A stretch of 64,000 nucleotides of DNA, from positions 1-64,000 of the forward strand of contig NZ_QGOK01000024.1 in the NCBI RefSeq assembly GCF_003259175.1, written 5' to 3'. Each line of letters opens with the position of its first letter. Position 1 is the stretch's first letter. The notes beneath the pieces are model-generated. The model ran no database searches. It was not told the origin of the DNA and was given only the letters and a program-made list of their open reading frames with translations. Below, piece by piece: positions 32,329-43,088 of this stretch. The stretch is from Marinomonas shanghaiensis. GTDB taxonomy: Bacteria > Pseudomonadota > Gammaproteobacteria > Pseudomonadales > Marinomonadaceae. The position numbers were made by a program, and so were the translations under genes.

Positions 32329-34422
32329 GTGGCACGTAAAACACCTATCAACCGCTACCGTAATATCGGTATTTGTGCGCACGTTGATGCTGGTAAAACG
32401 ACGACAACTGAGCGCGTTCTTTTCTATACTGGTCTGTCTCATAAAATTGGTGAAGTGCACGATGGTGCTGCCACCATGGATTGGATGGAGCAGGAGCAAG
32501 AACGTGGTATCACGATAACTTCAGCAGCAACAACTTGCTTCTGGAGTGGAATGAATAAGCAGTTTGAAGAGCATCGTATCAATATTATTGATACCCCTGG
32601 GCACGTAGACTTTACGATTGAAGTAGAGCGTTCATTGCGTGTGCTGGATGGTGCTGTTGTTGTGCTTTGTGGTTCTTCGGGTGTGCAGCCTCAAACCGAG
32701 ACAGTTTGGCGTCAGGCGAATAAGTATGAAGTTCCTCGTATGGTCTTTGTTAATAAGATGGACCGTACGGGAGCGAATTTCTTTTCGGTTGTGCGTCAAT
32801 TAAAAACGCGTCTTGGGGCAAATGCTGTTCCCATTCAGATTAACATTGGTGCCGAAGAAGATTTTAAAGGCGTCATTGATTTAGTCTTAATGAAAACAAT
32901 AATGTGGAATGAAGAAGATCAGGGGATGACTTTCTCTTTAGAGGAGATTCCTGAAGATTTGCTTGATGAAGCGTTAGAGTGGCGTGAACAGATGGTGGAG
33001 GCCGCAGCGGAAGCGAATGATGAATTGATGGATAAGTACCTTGAAGAAGGTGAATTGTCTGTTGATGAGATTAAAAGCGGCTTGCGAATTCGTACGTTGT
33101 CCAATGAGATTGTCTTGGTTACGTGTGGTTCGGCCTTTAAAAACAAAGGCGTTCAGGCTGTTTTGGATGCGGTTGTTGAATATTTACCTTCTCCGCTTGA
33201 AGTAAAGGCGATTGAGGGGACGCTTGAAGATGGTGAAACGGTTGTGACTCGAGTGGCAAATGATGAAGATCCTTTTTCGTCATTGGCTTTTAAGATCGCA
33301 ACGGATCCATTTGTGGGCACATTGACATTTATTCGTGTGTATTCAGGTGTGTTGCGTTCTGGTGATGCGGTTTACAACTCTGTTAAACAGAAGCGTGAGC
33401 GTATCGGTAGAATGGTACAGATGCATGCAAATAATCGTGAAGAGATCAAAGAGGTTTTAGCGGGTGATATTGCTGCTCTCGTAGGTATGAAGTTTGCAAC
33501 TACGGGTGATACTCTTTGTGATATGAATGATGTTGTTGTGTTAGAGCGTATGGAGTTTCCTGAGCCAGTTATCTCTGTTGCGGTTGAGCCTAAATCTCAA
33601 GCGGATCAAGATAAAATGGCTGTTGCGTTAGGTAAATTGGCGCAAGAAGACCCTTCTTTCCGTGTGGAGACGCATGAGGAGACGGGGCAAACTATTATTT
33701 CTGGTATGGGTGAACTGCACCTTGATATTCTTGTTGACCGTATGCGTCGCGAGTTTAAGGTGGAGGCAAACATTGGTAAGCCTCAGGTTTCCTACCGGGA
33801 GAAAATTCGCAAAGAAGTGGTGGTTAATCACAAGTTTGTGCGTCAATCCGGTGGTCGTGGTCAATACGGTCACGTCGTAATGAAGTTAATCCCAACTGAA
33901 AAAGATGGGCTTGAATTCGTTAACGAGATTGTTGGTGGTGCTATTCCTAAAGAATACATCCCTGCAGTAGAAAAGGGTGTTTCAGAGCAAATGAAGAATG
34001 GCGTGATCGCTGGTTATCCATTGTTGGGTATCAAGGTTGTGCTGATCGATGGTTCATTCCATGATGTTGACTCTAATGAAATGGCCTTTAAAATTGCAGC
34101 TTCTCAGGGCTTAAGAAAAGGAGCAGTTGACGCTGACCCTTGTGTTCTTGAACCTGTAATGAAAGTGGAAGTTGTAACTCCTGAAGAATACATGGGCGAT
34201 GTGATGGGTGACCTGAACCGTCGTCGTGGTCTTGTTCAGGGGATGGACGATTCCCCGTCAGGGAAAATTATTCGTGCGGAAGTTCCTCTTGGGGAAATGT
34301 TCGGATATGCAACTGACGTGCGTAGCTTGTCGCAAGGGCGTGCAAGTTATGCAATGGAGTTTGAGAAATACGCTGAAGCACCGGCTAGTGTGGCAGACGC
34401 GATCATCAAAAATGAAGATTAA
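32329..34422 (+). CDS. fusA: elongation factor G
   Basis: The start is a GTG (32329; [20 protein letters not shown]). The 697-aa product has the GTPase motifs AHVDAGKTT (G1), DTPGHVDF (G3) and NKMD (G4), followed by domains II-V, with [12 protein letters not shown] in domain IV. It catalyses translocation of tRNA and mRNA. It is the str-operon EF-G1 type rather than the EF-G2 paralogue. Codon use looks less optimised than in rpsG and tuf on either side; for example ATA and GGG codons occur early. Confidence 0.97.
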   Translation: MARKTPINRYRNIGICAHVDAGKTTTTERVLFYTGLSHKIGEVHDGAATMDWMEQEQERGITITSAATTCFWSGMNKQFEEHRINIIDTPGHVDFTIEVERSLRVLDGAVVVLCGSSGVQPQTETVWRQANKYEVPRMVFVNKMDRTGANFFSVVRQLKTRLGANAVPIQINIGAEEDFKGVIDLVLMKTIMWNEEDQGMTFSLEEIPEDLLDEALEWREQMVEAAAEANDELMDKYLEEGELSVDEIKSGLRIRTLSNEIVLVTCGSAFKNKGVQAVLDAVVEYLPSPLEVKAIEGTLEDGETVVTRVANDEDPFSSLAFKIATDPFVGTLTFIRVYSGVLRSGDAVYNSVKQKRERIGRMVQMHANNREEIKEVLAGDIAALVGMKFATTGDTLCDMNDVVVLERMEFPEPVISVAVEPKSQADQDKMAVALGKLAQEDPSFRVETHEETGQTIISGMGELHLDILVDRMRREFKVEANIGKPQVSYREKIRKEVVVNHKFVRQSGGRGQYGHVVMKLIPTEKDGLEFVNEIVGGAIPKEYIPAVEKGVSEQMKNGVIAGYPLLGIKVVLIDGSFHDVDSNEMAFKIAASQGLRKGAVDADPCVLEPVMKVEVVTPEEYMGDVMGDLNRRRGLVQGMDDSPSGKIIRAEVPLGEMFGYATDVRSLSQGRASYAMEFEKYAEAPASVADAIIKNED

Positions 34423-34457
34423 TCATCATACTTACTAATTCTTAAGGTGTATGTATC

Positions 34458-35681
34458 ATGGCAAAGAGTAAATTCGAACGTAATAAACCACACGTTAACG
34501 TTGGCACAATCGGTCACGTTGACCATGGTAAAACAACTCTAACTGCAGCATTGACTCGCGTATGTGCAGAAGTATATGGCGGTACAGCTGTTGCTTTTGA
34601 CGGTATCGATAATGCTCCTGAAGAGCGTGAGCGTGGTATCACTATCTCTACTTCTCACGTAGAGTACGATTCTCCAGTGCGTCACTATGCACACGTAGAC
34701 TGCCCAGGACACGCCGATTATGTTAAAAACATGATCACTGGTGCTGCTCAAATGGACGGTGCGATCCTTGTTTGTGGTGCGACTGACGGTCCTATGCCTC
34801 AGACTCGTGAGCACATCCTTCTTTCTCGTCAAGTAGGTGTTCCTTACATCGTTGTTTTCTTGAACAAGTCTGACTTGTTGGCAGAAGACTGTGGTGGTGC
34901 GGATTCTGAAGAATACGCTGAAATGCTAGAGTTGGTTGAGATGGAATTGCGTGATCTTCTATCTGAATACGACTTCCCAGGTGATGATACTCCAATCATC
35001 CCAGGTTCTGCGCTAATGGCGTTGAAAGGCGAAGACGACAACGAAATGGGTACTACGGCTGTACGTAAACTAGTTGAAACACTAGATTCTTACATTCCTG
35101 AGCCAGAGCGTGCTATCGATGGTGCATTCTTGATGCCTATCGAGGACGTATTCTCTATCCAAGGTCGTGGTACAGTTGTGACTGGTCGTGTTGAGCGCGG
35201 CATCATCAAAATCCAAGAAGAAGTTGAAATTGTTGGTATCGTGAATACTATCAAAACAACTTGTACTGGTGTTGAGATGTTCCGTAAGCTTCTTGACGAA
35301 GGTCGTGCTGGTGAGAACTGTGGTATTCTTCTACGTGGTACTAAGCGTGAAGACGTTCAGCGTGGTCAAGTATTGGCTAAGCCTGGTTCAATCACTCCTC
35401 ACACTCAGTTCGAAGCAGAAGTGTACGTGTTGGGTAAAGATGAAGGTGGTCGTCACACTCCATTCTTCAAAGGTTACCGTCCACAGTTCTACTTCCGTAC
35501 AACTGACGTAACTGGTGCATGTTCTCTTCCTGAAGGCGTAGAAATGGTTATGCCTGGTGATAACATTCAAATGACTGTTGAACTAATTCACCCAATCGCG
35601 ATGGACGAAGGTCTACGTTTCGCGATCCGTGAAGGTGGTCGTACAGTTGGTGCTGGTGTTGTAGCTAAAATCCTTAAGTAA
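34458..35681 (+). CDS. tuf: elongation factor Tu
   Basis: The 407-aa product begins [20 protein letters not shown]. It has GHVDHGKTT (G1), DCPGHADY (G3) and NKSD (G4), and ends [15 protein letters not shown]. The family G4 motif is usually NKCD; here Ser replaces Cys. It is about 10 residues longer than Pseudomonas EF-Tu, mainly in the G domain around [18 protein letters not shown]. It delivers aminoacyl-tRNA. It is the only tuf in the window, because the usual second copy by the tRNA cluster is missing. A strong terminator follows. Confidence 0.98.
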   Translation: MAKSKFERNKPHVNVGTIGHVDHGKTTLTAALTRVCAEVYGGTAVAFDGIDNAPEERERGITISTSHVEYDSPVRHYAHVDCPGHADYVKNMITGAAQMDGAILVCGATDGPMPQTREHILLSRQVGVPYIVVFLNKSDLLAEDCGGADSEEYAEMLELVEMELRDLLSEYDFPGDDTPIIPGSALMALKGEDDNEMGTTAVRKLVETLDSYIPEPERAIDGAFLMPIEDVFSIQGRGTVVTGRVERGIIKIQEEVEIVGIVNTIKTTCTGVEMFRKLLDEGRAGENCGILLRGTKREDVQRGQVLAKPGSITPHTQFEAEVYVLGKDEGGRHTPFFKGYRPQFYFRTTDVTGACSLPEGVEMVMPGDNIQMTVELIHPIAMDEGLRFAIREGGRTVGAGVVAKILK

Positions 35682-35713
35682 TTAGATAGTAATATCTGCT
35701 TACTTTGATTTGG

Positions 35714-35750
35714 AAAAGGCCACTCGCTTGTCGGGTGGCCTTTTTATTTT
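35714..35750 (+). terminator. terminator of the str operon
   Basis: The 10-bp stem AAAAGGCCAC/GTGGCCTTTT has an 11-base loop and runs into TTTTTATTTT, 33 bases past the tuf stop. Confidence 0.92.
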
Positions 35751-35783
35751 ATGGTTTATTTTGTTTGTTCAGAAATTGGTTAC

Positions 35784-35812
35784 TTGACAACCAGTTTTTG
35801 AATGGCTAATAT
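35784..35812 (+). promoter_or_regulatory. promoter of the S10 operon
   Basis: A perfect -35 TTGACA (35784-35789) and TAATAT (35807-35812) are 17 bases apart, followed by the GC-rich discriminator TCGCCGTCC. They lie between the tuf terminator and rpsJ, with a leader of roughly 70 bases. Confidence 0.85.
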
Positions 35813-35888
35813 TCGCCGTCCTTAAAAAAGGATTGTGGCTTAATAAATGTACAGTTAAGTCATCAAAACATTGTATTTGGAGTTGGAA

Positions 35889-36200
35889 ATGCAAAGCCAA
35901 AAAATCCGTATTCGTCTGAAAGCGTTTGATCATCGTCTGATCGATGCTTCAACACAAGAAATTGTGGACACAGCGAAACGTACAGGTGCGCAAGTGCGTG
36001 GACCGATTCCACTTCCTACTCGCAAAGAGCGTTATACAGTATTGATTTCTCCACACGTAAACAAAGATGCGCGTGATCAGTATGAAATCCGTACACACAA
36101 ACGTGTTCTAGACATTGTTGAGCCAACTGAGAAAACGGTTGATGCTCTAATGAAGCTAGATCTTGCGGCAGGCGTGGAAGTACAAATTTCTTTGGGTTAA
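35889..36200 (+). CDS. rpsJ: 30S ribosomal protein S10 (NusE)
   Basis: The start is placed at [16 protein letters not shown] (35889); six extra upstream codons are open but lack family similarity. The product is 103 aa, the E. coli length. Besides its place in the 30S head it acts as NusE, binding NusB and the NusG KOW domain. First gene of the S10 operon. Confidence 0.98.
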   Translation: MQSQKIRIRLKAFDHRLIDASTQEIVDTAKRTGAQVRGPIPLPTRKERYTVLISPHVNKDARDQYEIRTHKRVLDIVEPTEKTVDALMKLDLAAGVEVQISLG

Positions 36201-36328
36201 TAGCTCAAAGTTTGGGGTGCGACAACCGGCTGGTTATCAGTCGGCTATATGCACAATAGTGGAATGATCTGGAATGATCAGCCGTAGCGGGTGATAGCCC
36301 CATACACAACTGGCAAATGAGGTAAAAA
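36201..36328 (+). other. structured rpsJ-rplC spacer with a 10-base tandem repeat
   Basis: This 128-base spacer, much longer than others in the operon, contains TGGAATGATC twice in tandem (36260-36269 and 36270-36279). Short GC stems lie nearby, for example GGG-TGATAG-CCC. No promoter or ORF is convincing. It could hold a processing site or an L4-responsive element displaced from the rpsJ leader. Confidence 0.4.
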
Positions 36329-36967
36329 ATGGCTATTCAATTAGTCGGACGCAAAGCCGGAATGACACGTATCTTCACTGAAGAAGGTGTATCCGTGCCA
36401 GTAACCGTCATCGAGGTTGAACCGAACCGCGTTACTCAGGTGAAAACTGCAGAAACTGATGGCTACCAAGCTGTCCAAGTTACTGTTGGTACTCGCCGTT
36501 CGAGCCGCGTTAACAAAGCTGCTGCGGGTCATTATGCAAAAGCGAATGTTGAAGCAGGTCGTGGTTTGTGGGAGTTCCGCCTGTCTGGTGATGAAAAAGA
36601 AATCAATGTTGGTGATGAGCTAACAGTTGCTGATTTCGAATCTATCCAAATGGTTGATGTAACTGGTCAATCAAAGGGTAAAGGGTTTCAAGGTGCCATT
36701 AAGCGTCACAATTTCCGTACGCAAGATGCTACACATGGTAACTCATTGTCTCACCGTGCACCTGGTTCTATCGGCCAATGTCAAACACCTGGTCGTGTTT
36801 GGAAAGGCAAGAAGATGGCTGGCCATATGGGTGCTGCACAAGTCACTACGCAATCACTAGAAGTGGTTCGTGTAGACACAGAGCGTAACCTTATCCTTGT
36901 GAAAGGTGCCGTACCTGGTGCAGTAAATGGTGATGTTATTCTTCAATCAGCTGTTAAAGCTCGCTAA
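36329..36967 (+). CDS. rplC: 50S ribosomal protein L3
   Basis: The 212-aa product (E. coli 209) starts [20 protein letters not shown]. It carries the extended loop near the peptidyl-transferase centre ([20 protein letters not shown]) with the glutamine that PrmB methylates. It is an early-assembly protein of the large subunit. Confidence 0.98.
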   Translation: MAIQLVGRKAGMTRIFTEEGVSVPVTVIEVEPNRVTQVKTAETDGYQAVQVTVGTRRSSRVNKAAAGHYAKANVEAGRGLWEFRLSGDEKEINVGDELTVADFESIQMVDVTGQSKGKGFQGAIKRHNFRTQDATHGNSLSHRAPGSIGQCQTPGRVWKGKKMAGHMGAAQVTTQSLEVVRVDTERNLILVKGAVPGAVNGDVILQSAVKAR

Positions 36968-36979
36968 GAGGGGTAGACA

Positions 36980-37585
36980 ATGAACTTGAATCTAACAGGC
37001 GCGGAAGGAACGGTAGAAGTTTCTGATGTAGCCTTTGCTCGTGAATATAACGAAGCGTTGGTACACCAAGTAGTAACATCTTACTTGGCTGGCGCTCGTC
37101 AAGGCTCACGCGCACAGAAAACACGCTCTGAAGTAGCAGGTGGTGGACGCAAACCTTGGAAACAAAAAGGTTCTGGTCGTGCTCGCGCAGGTACTATCCG
37201 CAGTCCGCTATGGCGTTCTGGTGGTGTCACTTTCGCAGCGAAACCACAAGACCACTCTCAGAAAGTGAACAAGAAGATGTATCGTGCAGCAATGCGCACC
37301 ATCTGGTCTGAACTTGTACGTCAAGACCGTCTTGTTGTGGTTGAAGATCTTAAATTGGAAGCTCCAAAAACTAAGCTCTTCATAGCAAAAATGGCAGAAT
37401 TGAATATTGAGAACGCTTTGATTGTTTCCCACGATTTGGATGACAATTTATTCTTAGCGGCTCGCAACATTCCTAACGTAGATGTACGTGATGCAGCGTC
37501 TATCGACCCTGTTAGCTTGATTGCTTACGACAAAGTGTTGGTGACAGTTGGTGCTCTGAAACAAGTTGAGGAGGCACTAGCATGA
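36980..37585 (+). CDS. rplD: 50S ribosomal protein L4
   Basis: The 201-aa product has the long basic loop that lines the exit tunnel ([18 protein letters not shown]) and the globular domain. In E. coli L4 represses the S10 operon by attenuation and translation block. Its stop overlaps the rplW start (ATGA). Confidence 0.98.
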   Translation: MNLNLTGAEGTVEVSDVAFAREYNEALVHQVVTSYLAGARQGSRAQKTRSEVAGGGRKPWKQKGSGRARAGTIRSPLWRSGGVTFAAKPQDHSQKVNKKMYRAAMRTIWSELVRQDRLVVVEDLKLEAPKTKLFIAKMAELNIENALIVSHDLDDNLFLAARNIPNVDVRDAASIDPVSLIAYDKVLVTVGALKQVEEALA

Positions 37586-37878
37586 TCGGCGAACGTATTT
37601 ATAAAGTTCTGTTGGGTCCACACATTTCCGAAAAAGCAACGATCGTAGCCGAAGGCAATGGTCAGTATGTTTTTCGTGTAACTGGTGATGCAACGAAACC
37701 TGAAATCAAACAAGCTATCGAAGCGCTTTTTGAAGTCAAAGTTGAGTCTGTTCGCACGTTGAACCATAAAGGTAAAACAAAGCGTACAGTTCGTGGTCTA
37801 GGCAAGCGTAAAGACGTGAAAAAAGCGTACGTACGTTTGGCTGAAGGCCAAGACATTGATTTCATGGTCGCTGAATAA
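37582..37878 (+). CDS. rplW: 50S ribosomal protein L23
   Basis: The 98-aa product starts [20 protein letters not shown] and ends DIDFMVAE. It lies at the tunnel exit, where trigger factor and SRP dock. It is translationally coupled to rplD by a 4-base overlap. Confidence 0.98.
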   Translation: MIGERIYKVLLGPHISEKATIVAEGNGQYVFRVTGDATKPEIKQAIEALFEVKVESVRTLNHKGKTKRTVRGLGKRKDVKKAYVRLAEGQDIDFMVAE

Positions 37879-37892
37879 GGGGAGATAGGTCA

Positions 37893-38717
37893 ATGGCTGT
37901 TGTTAAAAGTAAGCCAACGTCTGCAGGCCGTCGTCACGTTGTTAAAGTTACCAACAACGATTTGCACAAAGGCGCACCATATGCACCTTTGCTAGACACA
38001 AAAAGCAAATCTGGTGGACGTAACAATAACGGACGCATCACTACGCGTCACGTAGGTGGTGGTCATAAGCAGCATTACCGTATGGTTGATTTCCGTCGTA
38101 ATAAAGATGGGATTTCTGCGGTAGTTGAGCGTTTGGAATATGATCCAAACCGTTCTGCAAATATTGCATTGATTAGATATGCTGATGGTGAGCGTCGTTA
38201 CATTATCGCTTCCAAAGGTATGGTCGCAGGCAATGTTGTTTTTAGTGGTGCAGATGCGCCTATCAAAGCCGGTAATACTTTGCCTCTGCAAAATATTCCA
38301 GTTGGTAGTACCGTACACTGTGTCGAGCTTAAGCCAGGTAAAGGTGCACAAGTTGCCCGTTCTGCTGGTGCTTCTGCTCAGCTAGTTGCTCGTGAAGGTC
38401 GTTACGTTACTCTTCGCCTACGTTCAGGTGAAATGCGTAAAGTATTGACAGAATGTCGCGCTACTTTAGGTGAAGTATCAAACTCTGAGCATAGCTTGCG
38501 AGTTCTTGGTAAAGCTGGTGCTACGCGTTGGCGTGGTGTTCGTCCTACCGTTCGCGGTGCGGCGATGAACCCAGTGGATCACCCACATGGTGGTGGTGAA
38601 GGTCGTAGCAAAGGTGGTCGTCACCCAGTTACGCCATGGGGTGTGCCTACTAAAGGGTACAAAACGCGCAGCAACAAGCGTACTGATAAACTTATTGTAC
38701 GTCGCCGTACTAAGTAA
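37893..38717 (+). CDS. rplB: 50S ribosomal protein L2
   Basis: The 274-aa product (E. coli 273) has the N-terminal OB fold, the SH3-like domain, and the C-terminal loop with the conserved His of the [19 protein letters not shown] segment near the peptidyl-transferase centre. It bridges the subunits and binds domain IV of 23S rRNA. Confidence 0.98.
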   Translation: MAVVKSKPTSAGRRHVVKVTNNDLHKGAPYAPLLDTKSKSGGRNNNGRITTRHVGGGHKQHYRMVDFRRNKDGISAVVERLEYDPNRSANIALIRYADGERRYIIASKGMVAGNVVFSGADAPIKAGNTLPLQNIPVGSTVHCVELKPGKGAQVARSAGASAQLVAREGRYVTLRLRSGEMRKVLTECRATLGEVSNSEHSLRVLGKAGATRWRGVRPTVRGAAMNPVDHPHGGGEGRSKGGRHPVTPWGVPTKGYKTRSNKRTDKLIVRRRTK

Positions 38718-38732
38718 TAAGAGGAAACGACT

Positions 38733-39008
38733 GTGCCACGTTCACTAAAAAAAGGTCCTTTTATCGACCTTCATTTGTTGAAAAAGGTAGAGGCTGCGGT
38801 AGAGAAAAATGATCGTCGTCCAATTAAAACTTGGTCACGCCGTTCTACTATCTTCCCTGATTTTGTAGGGTTGACTATCGCTGTCCATAATGGTCGCCAG
38901 CATGTTCCAGTTCTAGTAACTGAAGATATGGTCGGTCATAAATTGGGTGAGTTCGCTCCGACCCGTACATATCGTGGTCATGCTGCGGACAAGAAAGCCA
39001 AACGGTAA
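38733..39008 (+). CDS. rpsS: 30S ribosomal protein S19
   Basis: The start is a GTG (38733; [20 protein letters not shown]) with GAGG upstream. The 91-aa product is the usual length. It pairs with S13 at the subunit head near the A-site finger. Confidence 0.98.
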   Translation: MPRSLKKGPFIDLHLLKKVEAAVEKNDRRPIKTWSRRSTIFPDFVGLTIAVHNGRQHVPVLVTEDMVGHKLGEFAPTRTYRGHAADKKAKR

Positions 39009-39022
39009 TAAGGGGTATTAAC

Positions 39023-39355
39023 ATGAGTGAAGTAAGCGCTTCATTGAAGGGTGCTCGCCTCTCAGCGCAGAAGGCCCGTTTGGTTGTAGATCAAATCCGC
39101 GGCAAATCTGTTAGCGAAGCACTGAACATTTTAACGTTCAGTCCTAAAAAGGCGGCAGTAATTGTCAAGAAAGTACTAGAGTCTGCGATAGCTAACGCTG
39201 AGCATAACGAAGGTGCTGATGTAGATGACTTGCGTGTGTCTACGGCTTACGTTGATGAGGCTATGACTCTGAAACGTATTATGCCACGTGCCAAAGGCCG
39301 TGCTGACCGTATTCTAAAACGCGGTTGCCATATTACAGTTAAAGTCGCTGACTAA
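39023..39355 (+). CDS. rplV: 50S ribosomal protein L22
   Basis: The 110-aa product matches E. coli length. It has the beta-hairpin that reaches the tunnel constriction ([20 protein letters not shown]), the site where macrolide-resistance changes fall. It appears wild type. Confidence 0.98.
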   Translation: MSEVSASLKGARLSAQKARLVVDQIRGKSVSEALNILTFSPKKAAVIVKKVLESAIANAEHNEGADVDDLRVSTAYVDEAMTLKRIMPRAKGRADRILKRGCHITVKVAD

Positions 39356-39369
39356 TTAGGAGAAACCCA

Positions 39370-40050
39370 ATGGGTCAGAAGGTTCATCCAACTGGTATAC
39401 GCCTAGGGATAGTTAAAGATCATACTTCTACTTGGTATGCGAATAATCAAAACTACTCTAAGCTGTTATTAAACGATCTTCAAGTTCGTGAGTACTTGGA
39501 GAAAAAATTGGTTCAGGCTTCTGTTTCTCGTATCGAGATTCAGCGTCCTGCTCAGACAGCCCGTATTACAATTCACACTGCTCGTCCGGGTATCGTGATT
39601 GGTAAGAAAGGTGAAGATGTTGAGAAACTACGTAATGCAGTTTCTGAAATGATGGGCGTTCCTGTCCACATTAACATCGAAGAAATTCGTAAGCCTGAAA
39701 TGGATGCGAAATTGGTTGCGCAAAATATTGCAAGCCAACTTGAGCGTCGCGTTATGTTCCGTCGTGCTATGAAGCGCGCAGTACAAAATGCTATGCGTGC
39801 AGGCGCAAAAGGGATCAAGGTTCAGGTAAGTGGTCGTTTAGGCGGTGCAGAAATTGCACGTGCTGAGTGGTACCGTGAAGGCCGTGTGCCTCTACACACT
39901 CTACGCGCTGACATTGACTACGCTACTTATGAAGCAGCTACAACTTACGGCATCATTGGTGTTAAAGTGTGGATCTTCAAAGGCGAAATCTTGGGCGGTA
40001 TTGAACAAGTGCGAGCTGATAAAGGCGCACAAAAGAAGAAGTCTAAGTAG
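39370..40050 (+). CDS. rpsC: 30S ribosomal protein S3
   Basis: The 226-aa product (E. coli 233) starts [20 protein letters not shown]. It has a KH-type domain ([17 protein letters not shown]) and the basic mRNA-entry residues ([20 protein letters not shown]) that help form the ribosomal helicase with S4 and S5. Confidence 0.98.
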   Translation: MGQKVHPTGIRLGIVKDHTSTWYANNQNYSKLLLNDLQVREYLEKKLVQASVSRIEIQRPAQTARITIHTARPGIVIGKKGEDVEKLRNAVSEMMGVPVHINIEEIRKPEMDAKLVAQNIASQLERRVMFRRAMKRAVQNAMRAGAKGIKVQVSGRLGGAEIARAEWYREGRVPLHTLRADIDYATYEAATTYGIIGVKVWIFKGEILGGIEQVRADKGAQKKKSK

Positions 40051-40060
40051 GGGGTAAGTC

Positions 40061-40474
40061 ATGTTACAACCGAAACGTACTAAGTTCCGTAAGATGCAAA
40101 AAGGCCGTAACCGCGGTCTTGCTCTTCGCGGAAACCAAGTTAGCTTTGGTGAATTCGGATTGAAGTCCACTGAACGTGGTCGTCTTACTGCTCGTCAAAT
40201 TGAAGCGGCGCGTCGTGCAATGACTCGTCACATCAAGCGTGGTGGTAGAATCTGGATTCGTGTGTTCCCTGATAAGCCGATTACTCAGAAGCCTCTTGAG
40301 GTTCGTCAGGGTAAAGGTAAGGGTAGCGTAGAATACTGGGTTGCGCAGATCCAACCTGGAAAAATGCTTTATGAAGTTGAGGGCGTTTCTGAGCAGTTAG
40401 CACGCGAAGCGTTTGCGTTAGCTGCAGCTAAGCTTCCTCTGTCCACAACTTTCGTAACGCGTACGGTGATGTAG
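40061..40474 (+). CDS. rplP: 50S ribosomal protein L16
   Basis: The 137-aa product starts [20 protein letters not shown] and includes the arginine of the [18 protein letters not shown] block. It organises the A-site and tRNA elbow region of the 50S. Its stop TAG abuts the rpmC ATG directly. Confidence 0.98.
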   Translation: MLQPKRTKFRKMQKGRNRGLALRGNQVSFGEFGLKSTERGRLTARQIEAARRAMTRHIKRGGRIWIRVFPDKPITQKPLEVRQGKGKGSVEYWVAQIQPGKMLYEVEGVSEQLAREAFALAAAKLPLSTTFVTRTVM

Positions 40475-40666
40475 ATGAAAGCAAAAGAAATGCAAGAAAA
40501 GTCTGTAGCTGAGCTACAAGCGACCTTGATTGAACTGCTACGTGAGCAATTTACTCTGCGTATGCAGAAAGCCACTGGTCAGTTAGCGCAAACTCATTTG
40601 CTCTCGCAAGTTCGCCGCAATATCGCACGTGTTAAAACCGTGCTAAATGATAAGGCAGGTAACTAA
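40475..40666 (+). CDS. rpmC: 50S ribosomal protein L29
   Basis: The 63-aa two-helix protein is of usual length ([20 protein letters not shown]). It sits next to L23 at the tunnel exit. It starts with no gap after rplP and ends 1 base before the rpsQ ATG, so translation is tightly coupled. Confidence 0.98.
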   Translation: MKAKEMQEKSVAELQATLIELLREQFTLRMQKATGQLAQTHLLSQVRRNIARVKTVLNDKAGN

Positions 40667-40667
40667 G

Positions 40668-40928
40668 ATGGCAGAAACAAAAGCGCGTACCGCTACTGGT
40701 AAAGTAGTTAGCGACAAGATGGATAAAACCATTACGGTACTAGTTGAGCGTACAGAGAAACACCCTTTATACGGTAAGTTTGTCCGTCGTTCGACTAAAT
40801 TACACGCTCATGATGAAAACAATGAATGTCAGATCGGTGATATCGTTAAGGTTGTGGAAACACGTCCTTACTCTAAGTCTAAGACTTGGAATCTGGTTCA
40901 AGTTGTTGAGAAAGCAGCAGCTGTATAA
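40668..40928 (+). CDS. rpsQ: 30S ribosomal protein S17
   Basis: The start is placed at [14 protein letters not shown] (40668), which gives the usual 86-aa OB-fold protein; an ATG seven codons earlier lies inside rpmC. It binds 16S helices 7 and 11 early in assembly. It is the last gene of the S10 operon; no terminator separates it from rplN. Confidence 0.98.
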   Translation: MAETKARTATGKVVSDKMDKTITVLVERTEKHPLYGKFVRRSTKLHAHDENNECQIGDIVKVVETRPYSKSKTWNLVQVVEKAAAV

Positions 40929-40979
40929 GCTGCTCCTTCCTTCGTGAGACTTGTTATCTAATTTGATTGGAGAGCAGAA

Positions 40980-41348
40980 ATGATTCAAACAGAATCGATG
41001 CTTGATGTTGCAGATAACAGCGGCGCAAAGCGTGTTCAGTGTATTAAAGTACTGGGTGGCTCACATCGTCGTTATGCTGCTATCGGTGACATTATTAAGG
41101 TCACAGTGAAAGAAGCGATCCCACGTGGTCGTGTTAAAAAAGGGCAGGTTCTTAACGCAGTTGTCGTTAGAACTAAGAAAGGTGTTCGTCGTTCTGATGG
41201 CTCAGTGATCCGTTTTGATGTAAACTCAGCGGTTCTATTGAATGCTTCAGGACAGCCTATTGGTACTCGTATCTTTGGCCCTGTAACACGTGAATTGCGT
41301 ACAGAGCAGTTCATGAAAATTGTTTCTCTTGCACCTGAAGTGCTGTAA
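40980..41348 (+). CDS. rplN: 50S ribosomal protein L14
   Basis: The 122-aa product starts [20 protein letters not shown]. It lies at the subunit interface and is the binding site of the silencing factor RsfS. It is the first gene of the spc cluster. The 51-base gap before it shows no clear promoter. Confidence 0.98.
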   Translation: MIQTESMLDVADNSGAKRVQCIKVLGGSHRRYAAIGDIIKVTVKEAIPRGRVKKGQVLNAVVVRTKKGVRRSDGSVIRFDVNSAVLLNASGQPIGTRIFGPVTRELRTEQFMKIVSLAPEVL

Positions 41349-41365
41349 GAGGGAGAGGGGACATT

Positions 41366-41683
41366 ATGCGTAAAATCAAACGTAACGACGAAGTTATCGT
41401 GATTGCTGGTAAAGATAAAGGCAAGCGCGGTAAAGTTGTTAAGGTAGTAGACGAAAACCGAGTTCTAGTTTCTGGCATTAATACTGTTAAGAAACACGAG
41501 AAACCAAACCCTATGAAGGGTTCAACTGGTGGTATCGTTGAACAAGAAGCACCTATCCAGGTTTCCAATGTAGCCATTTTTAACAGTGCTACGGGTAAAG
41601 CGGATCGCGTCGGCTTTAAATTGAACGAAGACGGTACGAAAGTGCGTGTTTTTAAATCAAATAGTGAAGCGATCGACGCCTAA
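41366..41683 (+). CDS. rplX: 50S ribosomal protein L24
   Basis: The 105-aa product has an N-terminal KOW motif ([20 protein letters not shown]). It is an assembly initiator that binds the 5' end of 23S rRNA. Confidence 0.98.
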   Translation: MRKIKRNDEVIVIAGKDKGKRGKVVKVVDENRVLVSGINTVKKHEKPNPMKGSTGGIVEQEAPIQVSNVAIFNSATGKADRVGFKLNEDGTKVRVFKSNSEAIDA

Positions 41684-41700
41684 GAGCGAGAATTATAGCC

Positions 41701-42240
41701 ATGGCGAGACTTAAGCAAGTTTATAAAGATCAAGTTGTAGCAAAACTTACTGAAGAGTTTGGTTACAAAAACGTGATGGAAGTGCCTAAAATCACTAAAA
41801 TCACATTAAATATGGGTGTTGGTGAAGCTATCGCAGACAAGAAACTTCTTGAGCATGCGGTAAATGATCTTCAAGCACTTAGCGGCCAGAAAGTAGTAGT
41901 AACTAAGGCTCGTAAATCAGTAGCAGGCTTTAAAATCCGTGACGGTTATCCGATCGGTTGTAAAGTGACGCTACGTGGCGACCGTATGTGGGATTTCTTC
42001 GACCGTTTGGTTGATGTGGCTATCCCGCGTATTCGTGACTTCCGTGGACTTAATCCAAAGTCTTTCGACGGTCGCGGTAACTACAGTATGGGTGTTAAAG
42101 AGCAAATCATCTTCCCTGAAATCGACTACGATAAAGTAGACCGTGTACGTGGTATGGATATTACCATTACAACGACTGCTCGTACCGACGAAGAAGGTCG
42201 TGCTTTGCTAGCCGCCTTTAGTTTCCCTTTCAAGAAATAA
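41701..42240 (+). CDS. rplE: 50S ribosomal protein L5
   Basis: The 179-aa product (E. coli 179) carries the 5S rRNA binding surface and the P-site loop ([20 protein letters not shown]). In E. coli the S8 operator overlaps the start of this gene. I did not resolve an equivalent fold here. Confidence 0.98.
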   Translation: MARLKQVYKDQVVAKLTEEFGYKNVMEVPKITKITLNMGVGEAIADKKLLEHAVNDLQALSGQKVVVTKARKSVAGFKIRDGYPIGCKVTLRGDRMWDFFDRLVDVAIPRIRDFRGLNPKSFDGRGNYSMGVKEQIIFPEIDYDKVDRVRGMDITITTTARTDEEGRALLAAFSFPFKK

Positions 42241-42252
42241 GAGGTAGGAATC

Positions 42253-42558
42253 ATGGCTAAAGTATCAATGATTCAGCGCGAAGCAAAACGTACCAAATTA
42301 GTAGCTAAGTTCGCTGAAAAGCGTGCGGCTCTAAAAGCGATCATTAGCGACGTTAATGCATCGGACGATGAAAAGTGGGAAGCAACGCTTAAATTACAAG
42401 CGCTTCCACGCGATTCATCTTCTTCTCGCCAGCGTAACCGTTGCCAAATCACAGGTCGTCCGCACGGTGTATACCGTCGTTTCGGTCTGTCTCGTATCAA
42501 ACTGCGTGAAGCAGCGATGCGCGGTGACGTACCAGGCTTGAAGAAAGCTAGTTGGTAA
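42253..42558 (+). CDS. rpsN: 30S ribosomal protein S14, zinc-free type
   Basis: The 101-aa long form has a single cysteine ([20 protein letters not shown]) and lacks the CxxC pairs of zinc-binding S14. It sits in the 30S head. It is followed by an unusual 129-base spacer that folds into a long hairpin. Confidence 0.98.
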
Positions 42559-42655
42559 GCAAGTAGAGCGCGATCATAATACATGGCAGTGAGTGGGGTG
42601 TCTAAATACTGGACATTCTGCTCGCTGCTGTGTACTATGCGCGAGCTCTATTTGC
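42558..42655 (+). other. ~98-nt imperfect hairpin between rpsN and rpsH
   Basis: The left arm starts GCAAGTAGAGCGCG and continues through CATAATACATGGCAGTGAG. The right arm, read in reverse complement, starts GCAAATAGAGCTCGCG and continues CATAGTACACAGCAGCGAGCAG. They pair over almost the full length with few mismatches. The tip contains GTGTC/GACAT around TAAATACTG. It has no U tract and carries the pairing through into the base beside the rpsN stop. Candidate RNase III site, S8-type regulatory RNA, or a small mobile palindromic repeat. Confidence 0.75.
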
Positions 42656-42687
42656 TGCACAATGGTTTTTAAATTAGGAGCTCTTAA

Positions 42688-43080
42688 ATGAGTATGCAAG
42701 ATACCCTTGCGGATATGTTTACACGTATTCGTAATGCCCAGATGGCTGCAAAGTCTTCTGTGAGTATGCCTTCATCAAAAATGAAGGCATCGATTGCTGC
42801 TGTTCTACGCGAAGAAGGTTACGTAGGTGACTTCTCTGTAGATGAAGCAGTAAAACCAACGCTTACAATCGAGTTGAAATACTACGAAGGTAAGCCAGTT
42901 ATCGAACAAATCAAACGCGCATCTCGTCCAAGTTTGCGTCAATACAAAGGCACAGCGGCTCTACCTAAAGTAGAAGCTGGTCTTGGTGTTGCAATCATCT
43001 CTACCTCTAAAGGTGTGATGACAGACCGTGCAGCTCGTGCTGCTGGTATCGGTGGCGAAGTAATCTGCACAGTATTCTAG
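42688..43080 (+). CDS. rpsH: 30S ribosomal protein S8
   Basis: The 130-aa product starts [20 protein letters not shown] and ends GGEVICTVF. It binds 16S helix 21. In E. coli it is the translational repressor of the spc operon, which makes the hairpin just upstream of special interest. Confidence 0.98.
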   Translation: MSMQDTLADMFTRIRNAQMAAKSSVSMPSSKMKASIAAVLREEGYVGDFSVDEAVKPTLTIELKYYEGKPVIEQIKRASRPSLRQYKGTAALPKVEAGLGVAIISTSKGVMTDRAARAAGIGGEVICTVF

Positions 43081-43088
43081 GAGTTAGT

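Noticed and set aside
32329-34422. fusA as the divergent EF-G2 paralogue
   Set aside because: The domain IV signature, the ends and overall similarity fit str-operon EF-G1 of Pseudomonas and E. coli.
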